Notes under the pieces: model-generated | What the model was told of the DNA's origin: nothing | Databases searched by the model: none | What the model saw: only the letters and a program-made list of their open reading frames with translations | Part shown: piece by piece, positions 34,112 to 42,678 of the stretch | Numbering within the stretch: the first letter of the stretch is position 1 | Layout of the letters: each line of letters begins with the position of its first letter | Made by a program: the position numbers and the translations under genes | From: an uncultured Lacinutrix sp. | GTDB lineage: Bacteria > Bacteroidota > Bacteroidia > Flavobacteriales > Flavobacteriaceae | NCBI RefSeq assembly: GCF_947500605.1 | Contig: NZ_CANMSJ010000013.1 | Location: 1-64,000 of the forward strand | Length of the DNA: 64,000 bases | Direction of reading: 5' to 3'

Positions 34112-36724
34112 TTGGCAGCAAAAACAAAAAAAGTAACACCTTTAATGAAGCAGTATAATGCTATAAAAGCAAAATACCCAGATGCTTTATTGTTATTTCG
34201 AGTAGGAGATTTTTATGAAACTTTTGGAACCGATGCTATAAAGGCAGCTGGTATTTTGGGTATTACTTTAACAAAAAGAGGTGCAGGAAGCGAAAGCGAA
34301 ATAGAGCTTGCTGGTTTTCCTCACCATTCTATAAATACATATCTACCAAAGCTTGTAAAAGCTGGAGAGCGTGTTGCTATTTGCGATCAGTTGGAAGATC
34401 CCAAACAAACAAAAAACATTGTAAAGCGTGGCGTTACAGAACTAGTTACTCCTGGAGTAGCTTTTAACGATGAGGTTTTACAGTCTAAAACGAATAATTT
34501 TTTATGTTCTGTTTACTTCGGAAAAACCACAATTGGAGTAGCGTTTTTAGATATTTCTACGGGCGAGTTCCTAACAAGTCAAGGTAATCAAGAGTATATA
34601 GACAAATTGCTTCAGAATTTTAATCCAAGCGAAGTGCTGGTGTCTAAACAAAAGCGATTGTATTTTAATGATAGTTTTGGCAGCGACTTTCATACTTTTA
34701 ATTTAGAAGATTGGGTATACCAAACAGATTATGCTAATGAAACTTTATTAAAACACTTTAATACAAAATCACTAAAAGGTTTCGGAATAGAAGATTTAAG
34801 CGAAGGTATTATTGCTTCGGGTTCTATACTTCATTATTTAGCCGAAACACAACATAATAAATTGCAGCATATAACTTCTGTATCTAGAATAGCAGAAGAT
34901 GAGTATGTTTGGATGGATCGTTTTACTATTAGAAATTTAGAACTTTACAATTCAACAAATAATAATGCAGTAACCTTACTTAATGTTATCGATAAAACGA
35001 GTTCTGCAATGGGAGGGCGTTTATTAAAACGTTGGTTAGCATTACCATTAAAGAATGTTGAAAAAATAAAACAACGTCACGAAGTGGTTTCGTTTTTAAA
35101 GGGAAACCAAAATGTGCATCAAAAAATTCAAGATCATATTAAAAGCATTGGAGATATTGAAAGATTAATTTCCAAAGTCGCAACAGGTAAAGTGAGTCCT
35201 AGAGAAGTTATGCAGCTTAAAAATTCTTTAGAAGCTATTACTCCAATAAAGGAGTTGTCGTCTAAAAGTGAAAATGAATCTTTAAAAATTATTGGAGACA
35301 CGCTACAAAGTTGTGATGTCCTTCGCTCTAAAATTAAGCTAACACTTAATGAAGAGGCGCCTGTAAATGTTTTAAAAGGAAATACTATCGCAGAAGGATT
35401 TTCTACCGAATTAGATGAGCTTAGAGGTTTATCTACTTCAGGTAAGAATTATCTAGATCAAATGCTTAAAAGAGAAAGCGAGCGTACAGGAATTACATCT
35501 CTTAAAATAGCATCCAATAATGTGTTTGGTTATTATATAGAGGTAAGAAATACGCATAAGGATAAAGTTCCAGAAGAATGGATTAGAAAACAAACTTTAG
35601 TAAATGCCGAGCGTTATATTACCGAAGAGTTAAAAGAATACGAAGGTAAAATCCTTGGAGCAGAAGAGCGAATACTAGCAATCGAACAACAATTGTTTTC
35701 AGAGTTAGTAACTTGGATGCATCAATATATTAAACCTGTGCAGCAAAATGCACATTTAATTGGGCAGTTAGATTGCTTGTGTGGTTTTGCTCAATTAGCA
35801 AAAGATAATAAATATGTATATCCAACAATAGACGATTCTCACGATTTAGAAATAAAAGAAGGTCGTCATCCAGTAATTGAAAAACAATTGCCTATTGGTG
35901 ATGCATATATTGCTAACGATGTGTTTTTAGATAGAACAGCACAACAAATAATAATGATTACTGGACCAAACATGTCTGGTAAATCGGCAATATTACGTCA
36001 AACAGCACTTATAGTTCTATTGGCTCAAATAGGAAGTTTTGTGCCAGCTAAAAGCGCTAGAATAGGTTTAGTCGATAAAATTTTCACAAGAGTAGGAGCA
36101 AGCGATAATATATCTATGGGAGAATCTACTTTTATGGTAGAGATGAACGAGACAGCTTCTATTCTTAATAACATATCAGAAAGTAGCTTAGTCTTATTAG
36201 ATGAGATAGGAAGAGGAACAAGTACCTACGATGGTATTTCGATAGCTTGGGCAATTAGCGAGTATTTACACGAGCACCCAACAAAAGCCAAAACCTTGTT
36301 TGCAACACATTATCATGAGCTTAATGAAATGACTGAGACATTTACACGTATCAAGAATTTTAATGTCTCTGTTAAGGAGTTAAAAGACAATGTTCTTTTC
36401 TTAAGAAAACTTGTTGAAGGAGGAAGTGAGCACAGTTTTGGAATTCATGTAGCTAAATTAGCAGGAATGCCTCAACAGGTTTTACATCGTGCTAATGCTA
36501 TTTTAAAGAAATTAGAGCGTTCACATTCTAGCGAAGAACTAACAGATAATGTGAAATCGATAAAAGATGAGATGCAATTAAGTTTTTTTAATTTAGATGA
36601 CCCATTATTACTTCAAATTAAAGATGAGATATTATTAACTGATATTGATACACTTACGCCTGTTGAAGCGCTCATGAAACTAAACGAGATTAAAAGAATG
36701 TTGGTTAAAACTCAAAAAAAATAA
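34112..36724 (+). CDS. mutS: DNA mismatch repair protein MutS
   Basis: MutS recognises mismatches and starts repair with MutL. The 870-residue product begins at a TTG ([20 protein letters not shown]), matching the family start. It has the mismatch-reading Phe-x-Glu in GDFYETFG, connector and clamp domains, and the ATPase domain with Walker [16 protein letters not shown] (near 617-631), the signature STFMVEMNE and Walker [17 protein letters not shown], then FATHYHEL. No mutL lies in the window. tRNA genes follow with their own promoter 18 nt downstream. Confidence 0.97.
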   Translation: MAAKTKKVTPLMKQYNAIKAKYPDALLLFRVGDFYETFGTDAIKAAGILGITLTKRGAGSESEIELAGFPHHSINTYLPKLVKAGERVAICDQLEDPKQTKNIVKRGVTELVTPGVAFNDEVLQSKTNNFLCSVYFGKTTIGVAFLDISTGEFLTSQGNQEYIDKLLQNFNPSEVLVSKQKRLYFNDSFGSDFHTFNLEDWVYQTDYANETLLKHFNTKSLKGFGIEDLSEGIIASGSILHYLAETQHNKLQHITSVSRIAEDEYVWMDRFTIRNLELYNSTNNNAVTLLNVIDKTSSAMGGRLLKRWLALPLKNVEKIKQRHEVVSFLKGNQNVHQKIQDHIKSIGDIERLISKVATGKVSPREVMQLKNSLEAITPIKELSSKSENESLKIIGDTLQSCDVLRSKIKLTLNEEAPVNVLKGNTIAEGFSTELDELRGLSTSGKNYLDQMLKRESERTGITSLKIASNNVFGYYIEVRNTHKDKVPEEWIRKQTLVNAERYITEELKEYEGKILGAEERILAIEQQLFSELVTWMHQYIKPVQQNAHLIGQLDCLCGFAQLAKDNKYVYPTIDDSHDLEIKEGRHPVIEKQLPIGDAYIANDVFLDRTAQQIIMITGPNMSGKSAILRQTALIVLLAQIGSFVPAKSARIGLVDKIFTRVGASDNISMGESTFMVEMNETASILNNISESSLVLLDEIGRGTSTYDGISIAWAISEYLHEHPTKAKTLFATHYHELNEMTETFTRIKNFNVSVKELKDNVLFLRKLVEGGSEHSFGIHVAKLAGMPQQVLHRANAILKKLERSHSSEELTDNVKSIKDEMQLSFFNLDDPLLLQIKDEILLTDIDTLTPVEALMKLNEIKRMLVKTQKK

Positions 36725-36742
36725 AAATATTTGCGAAAAAGC

Positions 36743-36772
36743 TTTGGAGTTTCCAAAAAAGTCTTAAATTTG
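36743..36772 (+). promoter_or_regulatory. Promoter of the tRNA-Gly / tRNA-Leu unit
   Basis: TTTG at 36743-36746 and TAAATTTG at 36765-36772 match both boxes of the Bacteroidota consensus with an 18-nt spacer, about 40 nt upstream of the first tRNA. Confidence 0.75.
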
Positions 36773-36810
36773 CAACCGCAATAGCAATATTGTTTGTTCA
36801 TATAAAGACT

Positions 36811-36882
36811 GCGAAAGTAGCTCAGGGGTAGAGCATCACCTTGCCAAGGTGGGGGTCGCGAGTTCAAATCTCGTCTTTCGCT
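36811..36882 (+). tRNA. tRNA-Gly (anticodon GCC)
   Basis: The 7-bp acceptor stem GCGAAAG / CTTTCGC, D arm GCTC-GAGC, anticodon arm TCACC-TTGCCAA-GGTGG and T arm GCGAG-TTCAAAT-CTCGT form a full cloverleaf. The anticodon is GCC, the discriminator is U, and no CCA is encoded. Confidence 0.96.
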
Positions 36883-36912
36883 CTGAGATATTTTTATTAA
36901 AATAATTCCAAT

Positions 36913-36996
36913 GCTGAAGTGGTGGAATTGGTAGACACGTTGGACTTAAAATCCAATGTCCATTAGGACGTACGGGTTCAAGTCCCGTCTTCAGTA
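36913..36996 (+). tRNA. tRNA-Leu (anticodon TAA)
   Basis: A class II tRNA with acceptor GCTGAAG / CTTCAGT (a G-U pair at the end), anticodon arm TTGGA-CTTAAAA-TCCAA reading TAA, a long variable arm, and T arm CGGG-TTCAAGT-CCCG. The discriminator is A, as leucine tRNAs require. CCA is not encoded. Confidence 0.95.
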
Positions 36997-36999
36997 CTA

Positions 37000-37032
37000 A
37001 GCCTTTACAAGATTCTTGTAAAGGCTTTTTTT
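37000..37032 (+). terminator. Terminator of the tRNA unit
   Basis: A 12-bp stem (AGCCTTTACAAG / CTTGTAAAGGCT) with an ATT loop and a T run, 3 nt after tRNA-Leu. Confidence 0.92.
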
Positions 37033-37091
37033 ATGCTATTTTTTTAAGAATTAATTAAGAATGATATGGTTTTAGGTTTTATTCTAAATCT

Positions 37092-37141
37092 CAGTAATTA
37101 AAAAAGGCTTTACATTTTTGTGAAGCCTTTTTTAATTACTG
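37092..37141. repeat. 50-nt perfect hairpin (19-bp stem)
   Basis: Arms 37092-37110 and 37123-37141 (CAGTAATTAAAAAAGGCTT and its complement) pair perfectly, and three or four more pairs extend into the loop. No gene lies on either side that needs it, the tRNA unit already having a terminator. It could be an orphan bidirectional terminator or a mobile palindromic repeat. Confidence 0.7.
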
Positions 37142-37614
37142 CAAAAAACATTTATGATTTAGATAGAGTATTAAATATTTAGTAATCTTATGTAATTGGA
37201 TTTTATAATAACTATCTAGGAGCTTATATAGAATAGTAAATTCTTCAAAGAAAATATTACCAAATGTTGTCCAAATTGACTATCAGTTATTTAACATAAT
37301 ATCATAGCGTTTAGTATATTGCTTTTACCTAATTAACCAGACCTAAACCTTTGGAAGTAATTGCAAAAGCGTGATTCAGGCGTTTTTTTTATAAAATTTA
37401 TATCGAAAAACGACCATCTATAAAAATATTGAAAGGCACTTTGTAAAAGAGTTGTTATCATTTACAAAGGAAAAAAGTCAATTTTTCTATTTGCTACGTT
37501 GGACGTTCTTATCTCAATATTTTTAGTTTGAAGTTTAATTTTCTTTGGGGCGCAATTATTTAGTTTAGAGCTCCTTTTTGTTTGTGCGCTTAAATTTCAT
37601 CATAAATATTAGAT
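37142..37614. other. Gene-free 473-bp interval upstream of the PycTM-like gene
   Basis: No open frame longer than a few dozen codons and no remnant of an HD domain was seen. It holds a possible weak terminator (bulged stem AAAAGCG / CGTTTT ending in eight T at 37383-37390) and a 9-bp hairpin (CTTTGTAAA at 37439-37447 with its complement at 37461-37469). These could bound a small transcript, but no good promoter was found. Confidence 0.4.
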
Positions 37615-37998
37615 ATGGTAATGAGTCAATTAAGTAGCGATCTACATCTTATTTATCCAATAGTATTGATATTAATTACTAATCTTACATCTATTTCTTA
37701 TGCTATTTTTGCGACACATCCAGAATTGGTTCACGGAAAAAAGGAAGCAAATAATTTAATGTTTTATGGGAACTTTCATGATATGGAGGAAGAGGAATAT
37801 GTAAACAATATTACCGGTTTAATGCATGAAGGAGATGAGTTATATAAAACCATTGCAAAAGATACTTTCCATTTAGGTAAAACCATAGACCGTAAATTTA
37901 AATTACTTCGTAAGTCGTTTAATATTTTTTTAATAGGTATAATTCTATCCGTGATAGCATTTGTAGCTTGCCATGCTTTATTTGGAGGATTAATATAA
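37615..37998 (+). CDS. Stand-alone PycTM (Pycsar effector, DUF5706)-like membrane protein
   Basis: The 127-residue product resembles the C-terminal part of flavobacterial HD-plus-PycTM 'Pycsar system effector' proteins: a helix (about 13-33) ending in an A-THPELVHGKK segment, then NNLMFYGNFHDMEEEEYVNN, DELYKTIAKDTFHLGKTIDR, KFKLLRKSFN and a second helix (about 102-126). The HD domain and first membrane helix of the longer relatives are absent. PycTM effectors respond to cyclic CMP or UMP and disrupt the membrane during phage infection. No nucleotide cyclase gene lies nearby, so a defence role here is not supported by context. The relation is by recalled pattern. Confidence 0.6.
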   Translation: MVMSQLSSDLHLIYPIVLILITNLTSISYAIFATHPELVHGKKEANNLMFYGNFHDMEEEEYVNNITGLMHEGDELYKTIAKDTFHLGKTIDRKFKLLRKSFNIFLIGIILSVIAFVACHALFGGLI

Positions 37999-38060
37999 AG
38001 CATTGTAAAAGTGCTGTTGCTGTAAAGTGATTTTTGCTTTTCGGTTATTTATAAAACAAA

Positions 38061-38094
38061 AAAATCGCCTAAATAAAATTAGGCGATTTTTTTT
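38061..38094. terminator. Bidirectional terminator between convergent genes
   Basis: AAAATCGCCTAA and TTAGGCGATTTT form a 12-bp stem with A and T runs outside. It serves the PycTM-like gene and the minus-strand lipoprotein gene. Confidence 0.85.
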
Positions 38095-38133
38095 ATGATA
38101 ATAAGTTTTATCTAAAACTTATAGTTTATCAGC

Positions 38134-38541
38134 TTATTTTTTAAGAGCGTCAGCAGCGTTTTTAACACCGTCTTTAGTTGCATCAACAGCTTTTTTAGCA
38201 CCATCTTCTACTTTGTCAGCAGCCTCTTTAGCTCCTTCTTTAACAGCGTTTGCGCCATCTTTTATAGCTTCACCAGTTGCATCAACAGCATTTCCAGCAG
38301 CATCTACAGCATCACTAGCAACATCACCAGCAGCGTCAGCAGCATCTCCAACAGCTTCTCCAGCGTTTTCAAGTGCATCTCCTGTTGCATCAACAGCATC
38401 TCCAACAACATCTCCAGTTGATTCAGCAGCATTTTCTACAGCATCTCCTACAGAATCAGCTCCTTCTTTAACTTCTCTACAAGAAGTAAACGTTGCGCTT
38501 AATGCTAATAATAAAGCTGCGCTTGATAATAATTTTTTCAT
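38134..38541 (-). CDS. Alanine-rich amphipathic repeat lipoprotein (LEA-like)
   Basis: The 135-residue product starts MKKLLSSAALLLALSATFTSC, a lipoprotein signal with the lipidated Cys at 21. The rest is made of about 11-residue imperfect units such as GDAVDATGDALENAG and GDAADAAGDVASDAVDAAG, rich in A, D, G, V. The first half is acidic without lysine; after about residue 90 it becomes lysine-rich (GAKEAADKVEDGAKKAVDATK). The pattern recalls late-embryogenesis-abundant and apolipoprotein-like helices that bind membranes or protect proteins in stress. The function is unknown. The underlying DNA is repetitive, so copy number may vary between strains. Confidence 0.75.
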   Translation of the reverse strand: MKKLLSSAALLLALSATFTSCREVKEGADSVGDAVENAAESTGDVVGDAVDATGDALENAGEAVGDAADAAGDVASDAVDAAGNAVDATGEAIKDGANAVKEGAKEAADKVEDGAKKAVDATKDGVKNAADALKK

Positions 38542-38654
38542 TTTTTTAGTGTTTAAATTAAATTAGGTTGTGAAATTACTATTTTGAAAGTTAATTTTAA
38601 CATTTTGTTGGCATGTTTTTTAATACTTTCTTGATAAAAAGCAGTAATCTTAGT

Positions 38655-39890
38655 TTAAATACGTAAAAAGTTAAGTATTTGGATCACCGAACCTTTGTTT
38701 TTTTTAATAAAGTTAAAATTATTCAACCCAAATTGGCTTCTTATTTCTTCATCATTAACAAATAAATTTAAAGTTTCTGTAAGTTCACTTTGGTTAAATA
38801 TAGAAATCATACCATTATTGTCAATCATGTTTTGTGCTTCAGGAAATTTTTTGTGGTTTTTTCCTATTATTATTGGTACACCAAAAACAGCAGCTTCTAG
38901 TGTGTTATGTAAGCCTGTTGTTCCCATTGCTCCTCCAATGTATGCAATATCAGCATAGTTATAGATTTTGGTTAATAAGCCAATAGTATCTAGTATTAGA
39001 ACTTGATAGTCGCTAAGTGTTTTTCCTTCTTTATCAGTAAACAATACGCAGTTCTTAGAAATACTGTTTTTTAAACCTTCAATTTGAGTTGCTTTTATAT
39101 TATGCGGCGCAATTATAAATTTAACATCCTTATTAGCTTCAGTATTAATATAATTTACAATTAGTTTCTCGTCGTCAGGCCAAGAGCTTCCTATAACAAC
39201 ACATAGGCTGTCACCTTTAAATTCTGTAATAAAATCTAAGGTGTTGTTTTGCTTTAATTGATTAAAAACTCTATCAAATCGTGTATCTCCAGAAACCGTA
39301 GCATTTGTATAACCTATTTTTTCTAATAGCGTTTTCGAAGCTTCATTTTGCGTAAAAATATGATTAAAAGCAAATAATGCATCCTTTGTATGCTTACCAT
39401 ACCACTTAAAAAAAGATTGATTTTTTCTAAAGCTAGCCGATATTAATACTGCTTTAAATCGTCTTTTCTTTAATTCATTTAAAATATTAGGCCATATTTC
39501 GTATTTAACAAAAATGGTTAACTCCGGATGTACTATATTTAAAAAGCGTTTCGCATGCACTTTGCTGTCTAAAGGAAGGTAAACCACAACATCTGCAAAA
39601 GGTGCATTTTTTCTTATTTCAAAACCAGAAGGAGAGAAAAAAGACAAAACAATTTTATGGTTAGGGTAGTCTTTTCGTAACTCTGTAAACACTGGTAAGC
39701 CTTGTTCATACTCACCTAAAGATGCGCAATGAAACCATAGCGTTTTGTCATTAGCATTAATGCTAGACTTTAACTTAGTAAAAGTTTCTGCCCGACCTTG
39801 AACACCAAGTTTTATTTTAGTGTTAAAATTTGCAATAATTTTTAATGCAAAACTGGCTAAGTAAATTCCGAAAGAGTACAATAAATTCAA
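38655..39890 (-). CDS. waaA: 3-deoxy-D-manno-octulosonic acid (Kdo) transferase
   Basis: WaaA (KdtA) adds Kdo to lipid A precursor at the inner membrane, starting the lipopolysaccharide core. The 411-residue product has an N-terminal membrane anchor (LLYSFGIYLASFALKI), LWFHCASLGEYEQGLPV with the catalytic Glu, and the GT-B nucleotide region YIGGAMGTTGLHNTLEAAVFGVP (near residues 315-337). The length is normal. It is divergent from the aminotransferase gene at 39961 with 70 nt between. Confidence 0.93.
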   Translation of the reverse strand: MNLLYSFGIYLASFALKIIANFNTKIKLGVQGRAETFTKLKSSINANDKTLWFHCASLGEYEQGLPVFTELRKDYPNHKIVLSFFSPSGFEIRKNAPFADVVVYLPLDSKVHAKRFLNIVHPELTIFVKYEIWPNILNELKKRRFKAVLISASFRKNQSFFKWYGKHTKDALFAFNHIFTQNEASKTLLEKIGYTNATVSGDTRFDRVFNQLKQNNTLDFITEFKGDSLCVVIGSSWPDDEKLIVNYINTEANKDVKFIIAPHNIKATQIEGLKNSISKNCVLFTDKEGKTLSDYQVLILDTIGLLTKIYNYADIAYIGGAMGTTGLHNTLEAAVFGVPIIIGKNHKKFPEAQNMIDNNGMISIFNQSELTETLNLFVNDEEIRSQFGLNNFNFIKKNKGSVIQILNFLRI

Positions 39891-39960
39891 CTTTAAAAAT
39901 GCTTTGTGCTAAAATACATAATTCATTGTTTAGCATTTGCGAATTTTGTAAATTCGTTTT

Positions 39961-41118
39961 ATGAAAAAAATACAAATGGTTGACCTAAAAGGTCAATATG
40001 CCGAAATAAAAAAAGAGGTTAACGACTCTATACAAGAAGTTTTAGAGACTACAGCCTTTGTAAATGGACCGCAGGTTCACGCATTTCAAAAAAACTTAGA
40101 AGATTATTTGGGTGTTAAACACGTTATACCATGTGCTAACGGTACAGATGCTTTGCAAATTGCAATGATGGGATTAGGTTTAAAACCAGGAGACGAGGTT
40201 ATTACTGCCGATTTTACTTTCGCTGCAACAGTTGAGGTTATCGCACTTTTAAACTTAACACCGGTTTTAGTAGATGTTAATCCAGACGATTTTAACATAG
40301 ATATAGAAGCTGTTAAAAAAGCAATTACGCCAAAAACTAAAGCAATTGTACCAGTACATTTATTTGGACAATGTGCAAATATGGAAGCGTTAATGGCATT
40401 GGCCAAAGAGCATAACTTATATGTAATAGAAGATAATGCTCAAGCTATTGGTGCAAAATACACAAATAGTAAAGGAGAAAAAGCCATGTCTGGAACTATA
40501 GGGCATGTGGCTTCAACGTCATTCTTCCCATCTAAAAACTTAGGTTGTTATGGAGATGGAGGTGCTATTTTTACTAATGACGATGACTTAGCGCATACAC
40601 TTCGTGGTATCGTAAATCACGGAATGTACAAACGTTATCACCACGATGTTGTTGGTGTAAACTCGCGTTTAGATTCTATTCAAGCAGCAGTTTTAAATGC
40701 TAAATTACCGCATTTAGACAAGTATAATAATGCACGTAGAGATGCAGCAAGAGCTTATACTAAGGCATTTGCAAATCATCCAAATATTATAACACCTAAA
40801 ATGGTAAGCGAGTGTGATAGTATGTGCGATACATGCGACTGTCATGTATTCCATCAATACACACTTAAAATTGTAAATGCAGATAGAGATGCGTTGGTTC
40901 AACACTTAAACGATAATCAAATACCATGTGGTGTGTATTATCCAATTCCATTGCACAAGCAAAAAGCATACGTAGACGAGCGTTATAACGAAGCAGATTT
41001 TACTGTAACAAACCAACTGGTTAAAGAAGTTATTTCGTTACCAATGCATACAGAATTAGACAGTGAGCAAATTAGTTTTATAACAAAAACCGTAATCGAT
41101 TTTATAGATAATAATTAA
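39961..41118 (+). CDS. DegT/DnrJ/EryC1/StrS family aminotransferase
   Basis: The 385-residue PLP enzyme transfers an amino group to a nucleotide-sugar ketone, supplying amino sugars for surface glycans. Motifs are TTAFVNGPQV, GTDALQIAM, EVITADFTFAATVE, YVIEDNAQAIGA and STSFFPSKNLGCYGDGGA with the PLP-binding Lys192. An unusual cysteine cluster (Cys285, Cys289, Cys292, Cys294 in CDSMCDTCDC) sits just before HVFHQYTLKI, where most family members have a few non-cysteine residues. Its neighbours waaA and galE fit a role in surface polysaccharide synthesis. The exact sugar is unknown. A 7-bp hairpin lies at 39940-39956 immediately before the start. Confidence 0.88.
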   Translation: MKKIQMVDLKGQYAEIKKEVNDSIQEVLETTAFVNGPQVHAFQKNLEDYLGVKHVIPCANGTDALQIAMMGLGLKPGDEVITADFTFAATVEVIALLNLTPVLVDVNPDDFNIDIEAVKKAITPKTKAIVPVHLFGQCANMEALMALAKEHNLYVIEDNAQAIGAKYTNSKGEKAMSGTIGHVASTSFFPSKNLGCYGDGGAIFTNDDDLAHTLRGIVNHGMYKRYHHDVVGVNSRLDSIQAAVLNAKLPHLDKYNNARRDAARAYTKAFANHPNIITPKMVSECDSMCDTCDCHVFHQYTLKIVNADRDALVQHLNDNQIPCGVYYPIPLHKQKAYVDERYNEADFTVTNQLVKEVISLPMHTELDSEQISFITKTVIDFIDNN

Positions 41119-41128
41119 ATTATTTTGG

Positions 41129-41224
41129 GCGAGACTTTTGGCTTTTAAGAGCCAAAAGTCAGGCTGTCCACTATATCTTTTTTGCTGAAAAAGCAAAAAA
41201 GGATGCCGTTTCCATCCTTCTCGC
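41129..41224. repeat. Multi-hairpin structured intergenic element
   Basis: GCGAGA (41129-41134) pairs with TCTCGC (41219-41224) to close a domain that contains three hairpins: CTTTTGGC / GCCAAAAG (41135-41158), CTTTTTTGCT / AGCAAAAAAG (41177-41201) and GGATG / CATCC (about 41201-41217). It lies between the aminotransferase and galE genes and has no open frame. I recall similar blocks (CAGGCTGTCC... CATCCTTCTCGC) between genes in other flavobacteria, which suggests a dispersed repeat or a non-coding RNA; a search is needed to settle this. Confidence 0.55.
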
Positions 41225-41267
41225 AAAACTAAAATCAGTAATAAAATAATAGTTTAAGTTTTTAAAA

Positions 41268-42281
41268 ATGTTAAAGATATTAGTAACAGGAGGACTAGGC
41301 TATATTGGTTCGCATACAGTAGTTGCTTTACAAGAGGCAGGCTTTAAAGTTGTGGTTATAGATAATCTTTCTAACTCTTCAATAAAAGTGTTAGATGGTA
41401 TTTTGGCAATTACTGGTCAAGTTCCAGAATTCGAGAATTTAGACTTAAGAGATAAACTTAAAACGCAACAATTTTTAAGACAACACAACGATATTTCTGG
41501 AGTCATCCATTTTGCAGCAAGTAAGGCAGTAGGAGAGAGTGTTGGTAATCCATTGCTTTATTACGAGAATAACGTAAACACCTTAATATATTTACTTCAA
41601 GAGCTAAATAAAAAGAAGAGCGCTAATTTTATTTTTAGTTCATCTTGCACAGTTTATGGTCAAGCAGATGTAATGCCAATTACAGAAGAGTCACCAATAA
41701 AACTAGCCGAATCTCCATACGGTAACACCAAACAAATAGGAGAGTCCATTATTAAAGATACTTGTAAATCTAATTCTAATTTTAATGCTATCGCTTTGCG
41801 TTATTTTAATCCTATTGGTGCACATACATCTTCAAAAATAGGAGAGTTGCCCATTGGAGTGCCACAAAATTTAGTACCATATATTACAGAAACAGGAGTA
41901 GGGATACGAGAGCAATTGTCTGTGTTTGGTGATACTTATCCAACTTTAGATGGTACATGTATTAGAGATTATATACATGTTGTAGATGTTGCAAATGCTC
42001 ATGTAATAGCACTTCAGCGACTATTAAAGAATAAGCATCAAGATAATTTCGAAGCGTTTAATTTAGGTACAGGTACAGGAAGTTCCGTGTTAGAAGTTAT
42101 TCAGTCTTTTGAGCGTGTTTCAAATAAAAAACTAAACTATAAAATAGTGGATAAACGCGAAGGTGATGTTGTTTCTGCTTATGCAGATACTAATAAAGCA
42201 AATTCAGTTTTAGGTTGGAGTGCAAAATATTCTTTAGACGAAGCAATGGATTCTGCATGGAAATGGCAGCAAACGTTATAA
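41268..42281 (+). CDS. galE: UDP-glucose 4-epimerase
   Basis: GalE interconverts UDP-glucose and UDP-galactose (and often the N-acetyl forms) in the cytoplasm using bound NAD. The 337-residue product shows the NAD-binding TGGLGYIGSH, catalytic Ser126 in FSSSCTVYG, Tyr151 and Lys155 in YGNTK, and ALRYFNPIGAH. The length is normal. It follows the sugar aminotransferase on the same strand with the structured element between, consistent with a nucleotide-sugar supply role. Confidence 0.95.
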   Translation: MLKILVTGGLGYIGSHTVVALQEAGFKVVVIDNLSNSSIKVLDGILAITGQVPEFENLDLRDKLKTQQFLRQHNDISGVIHFAASKAVGESVGNPLLYYENNVNTLIYLLQELNKKKSANFIFSSSCTVYGQADVMPITEESPIKLAESPYGNTKQIGESIIKDTCKSNSNFNAIALRYFNPIGAHTSSKIGELPIGVPQNLVPYITETGVGIREQLSVFGDTYPTLDGTCIRDYIHVVDVANAHVIALQRLLKNKHQDNFEAFNLGTGTGSSVLEVIQSFERVSNKKLNYKIVDKREGDVVSAYADTNKANSVLGWSAKYSLDEAMDSAWKWQQTL

Positions 42282-42450
42282 TTTGCATTATCATATTCTA
42301 AAGATTCTGTAAAATTTCTAAGGGTCTACTAATATATGTAGAGCTCTATTGTTAATTTAATATTAATATACTGATTAACAAATGCTTAATACTCTTAGTT
42401 TGTTTTTGGATTAAAATCTTGGTTTCTTTGTATTTAATGAAATAGATATT

Positions 42451-42642
42451 ATGAAACTGATACAAGTAGAAAGAGTAACAAAACAAGAAAACAGATTCGC
42501 TCCAAAAATGGGACGATTAAACGCTAAGGTAACTTACATTAAAAAGAAGTTTCTAGGAATTACCGTTAAGACTTTACACAAATACAGAGAAACGTACTAC
42601 GGTGAAGTTAAAGATTGTGAAGATTGTGTTTTAGCTAAATAA
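42451..42642 (+). CDS. Small basic protein of unknown function with C-terminal CxxC
   Basis: I do not recognise a family. The 63-residue product begins MKLIQVERVTKQENRFAPKM, is lysine-rich (YIKKKFLGITVKTLHKYRE) and ends DCEDCVLAK with a CxxC pair. It has an ATG start, codon use like its neighbours and a strong terminator directly after it, which supports a real gene. It lies 169 nt after galE and converges with lspA. Confidence 0.6.
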   Translation: MKLIQVERVTKQENRFAPKMGRLNAKVTYIKKKFLGITVKTLHKYRETYYGEVKDCEDCVLAK

Positions 42643-42646
42643 AATT

Positions 42647-42678
42647 AAAAACCTCGATAATTATATCGAGGTTTTTTT
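42647..42678. terminator. Bidirectional terminator overlapping the lspA stop
   Basis: A 13-bp perfect stem (AAAAACCTCGATA / TATCGAGGTTTTT) with a 4-nt loop. The lspA stop codon (42661-42663) lies in the loop, so the last lspA codons and the hairpin share sequence. Confidence 0.88.

Noticed and set aside
36811-36996. tRNA pair with nearby PycTM-like gene as an integration hotspot with an inserted defence island
   Set aside because: No integrase, direct repeat of the tRNA end or compositional shift was seen between 37000 and 38600.
38213-38566. 117-codon plus-strand frame rich in Ser, Ala and Pro
   Set aside because: It is the antisense of the repetitive lipoprotein gene; the periodic composition of the real gene keeps the opposite frame open.
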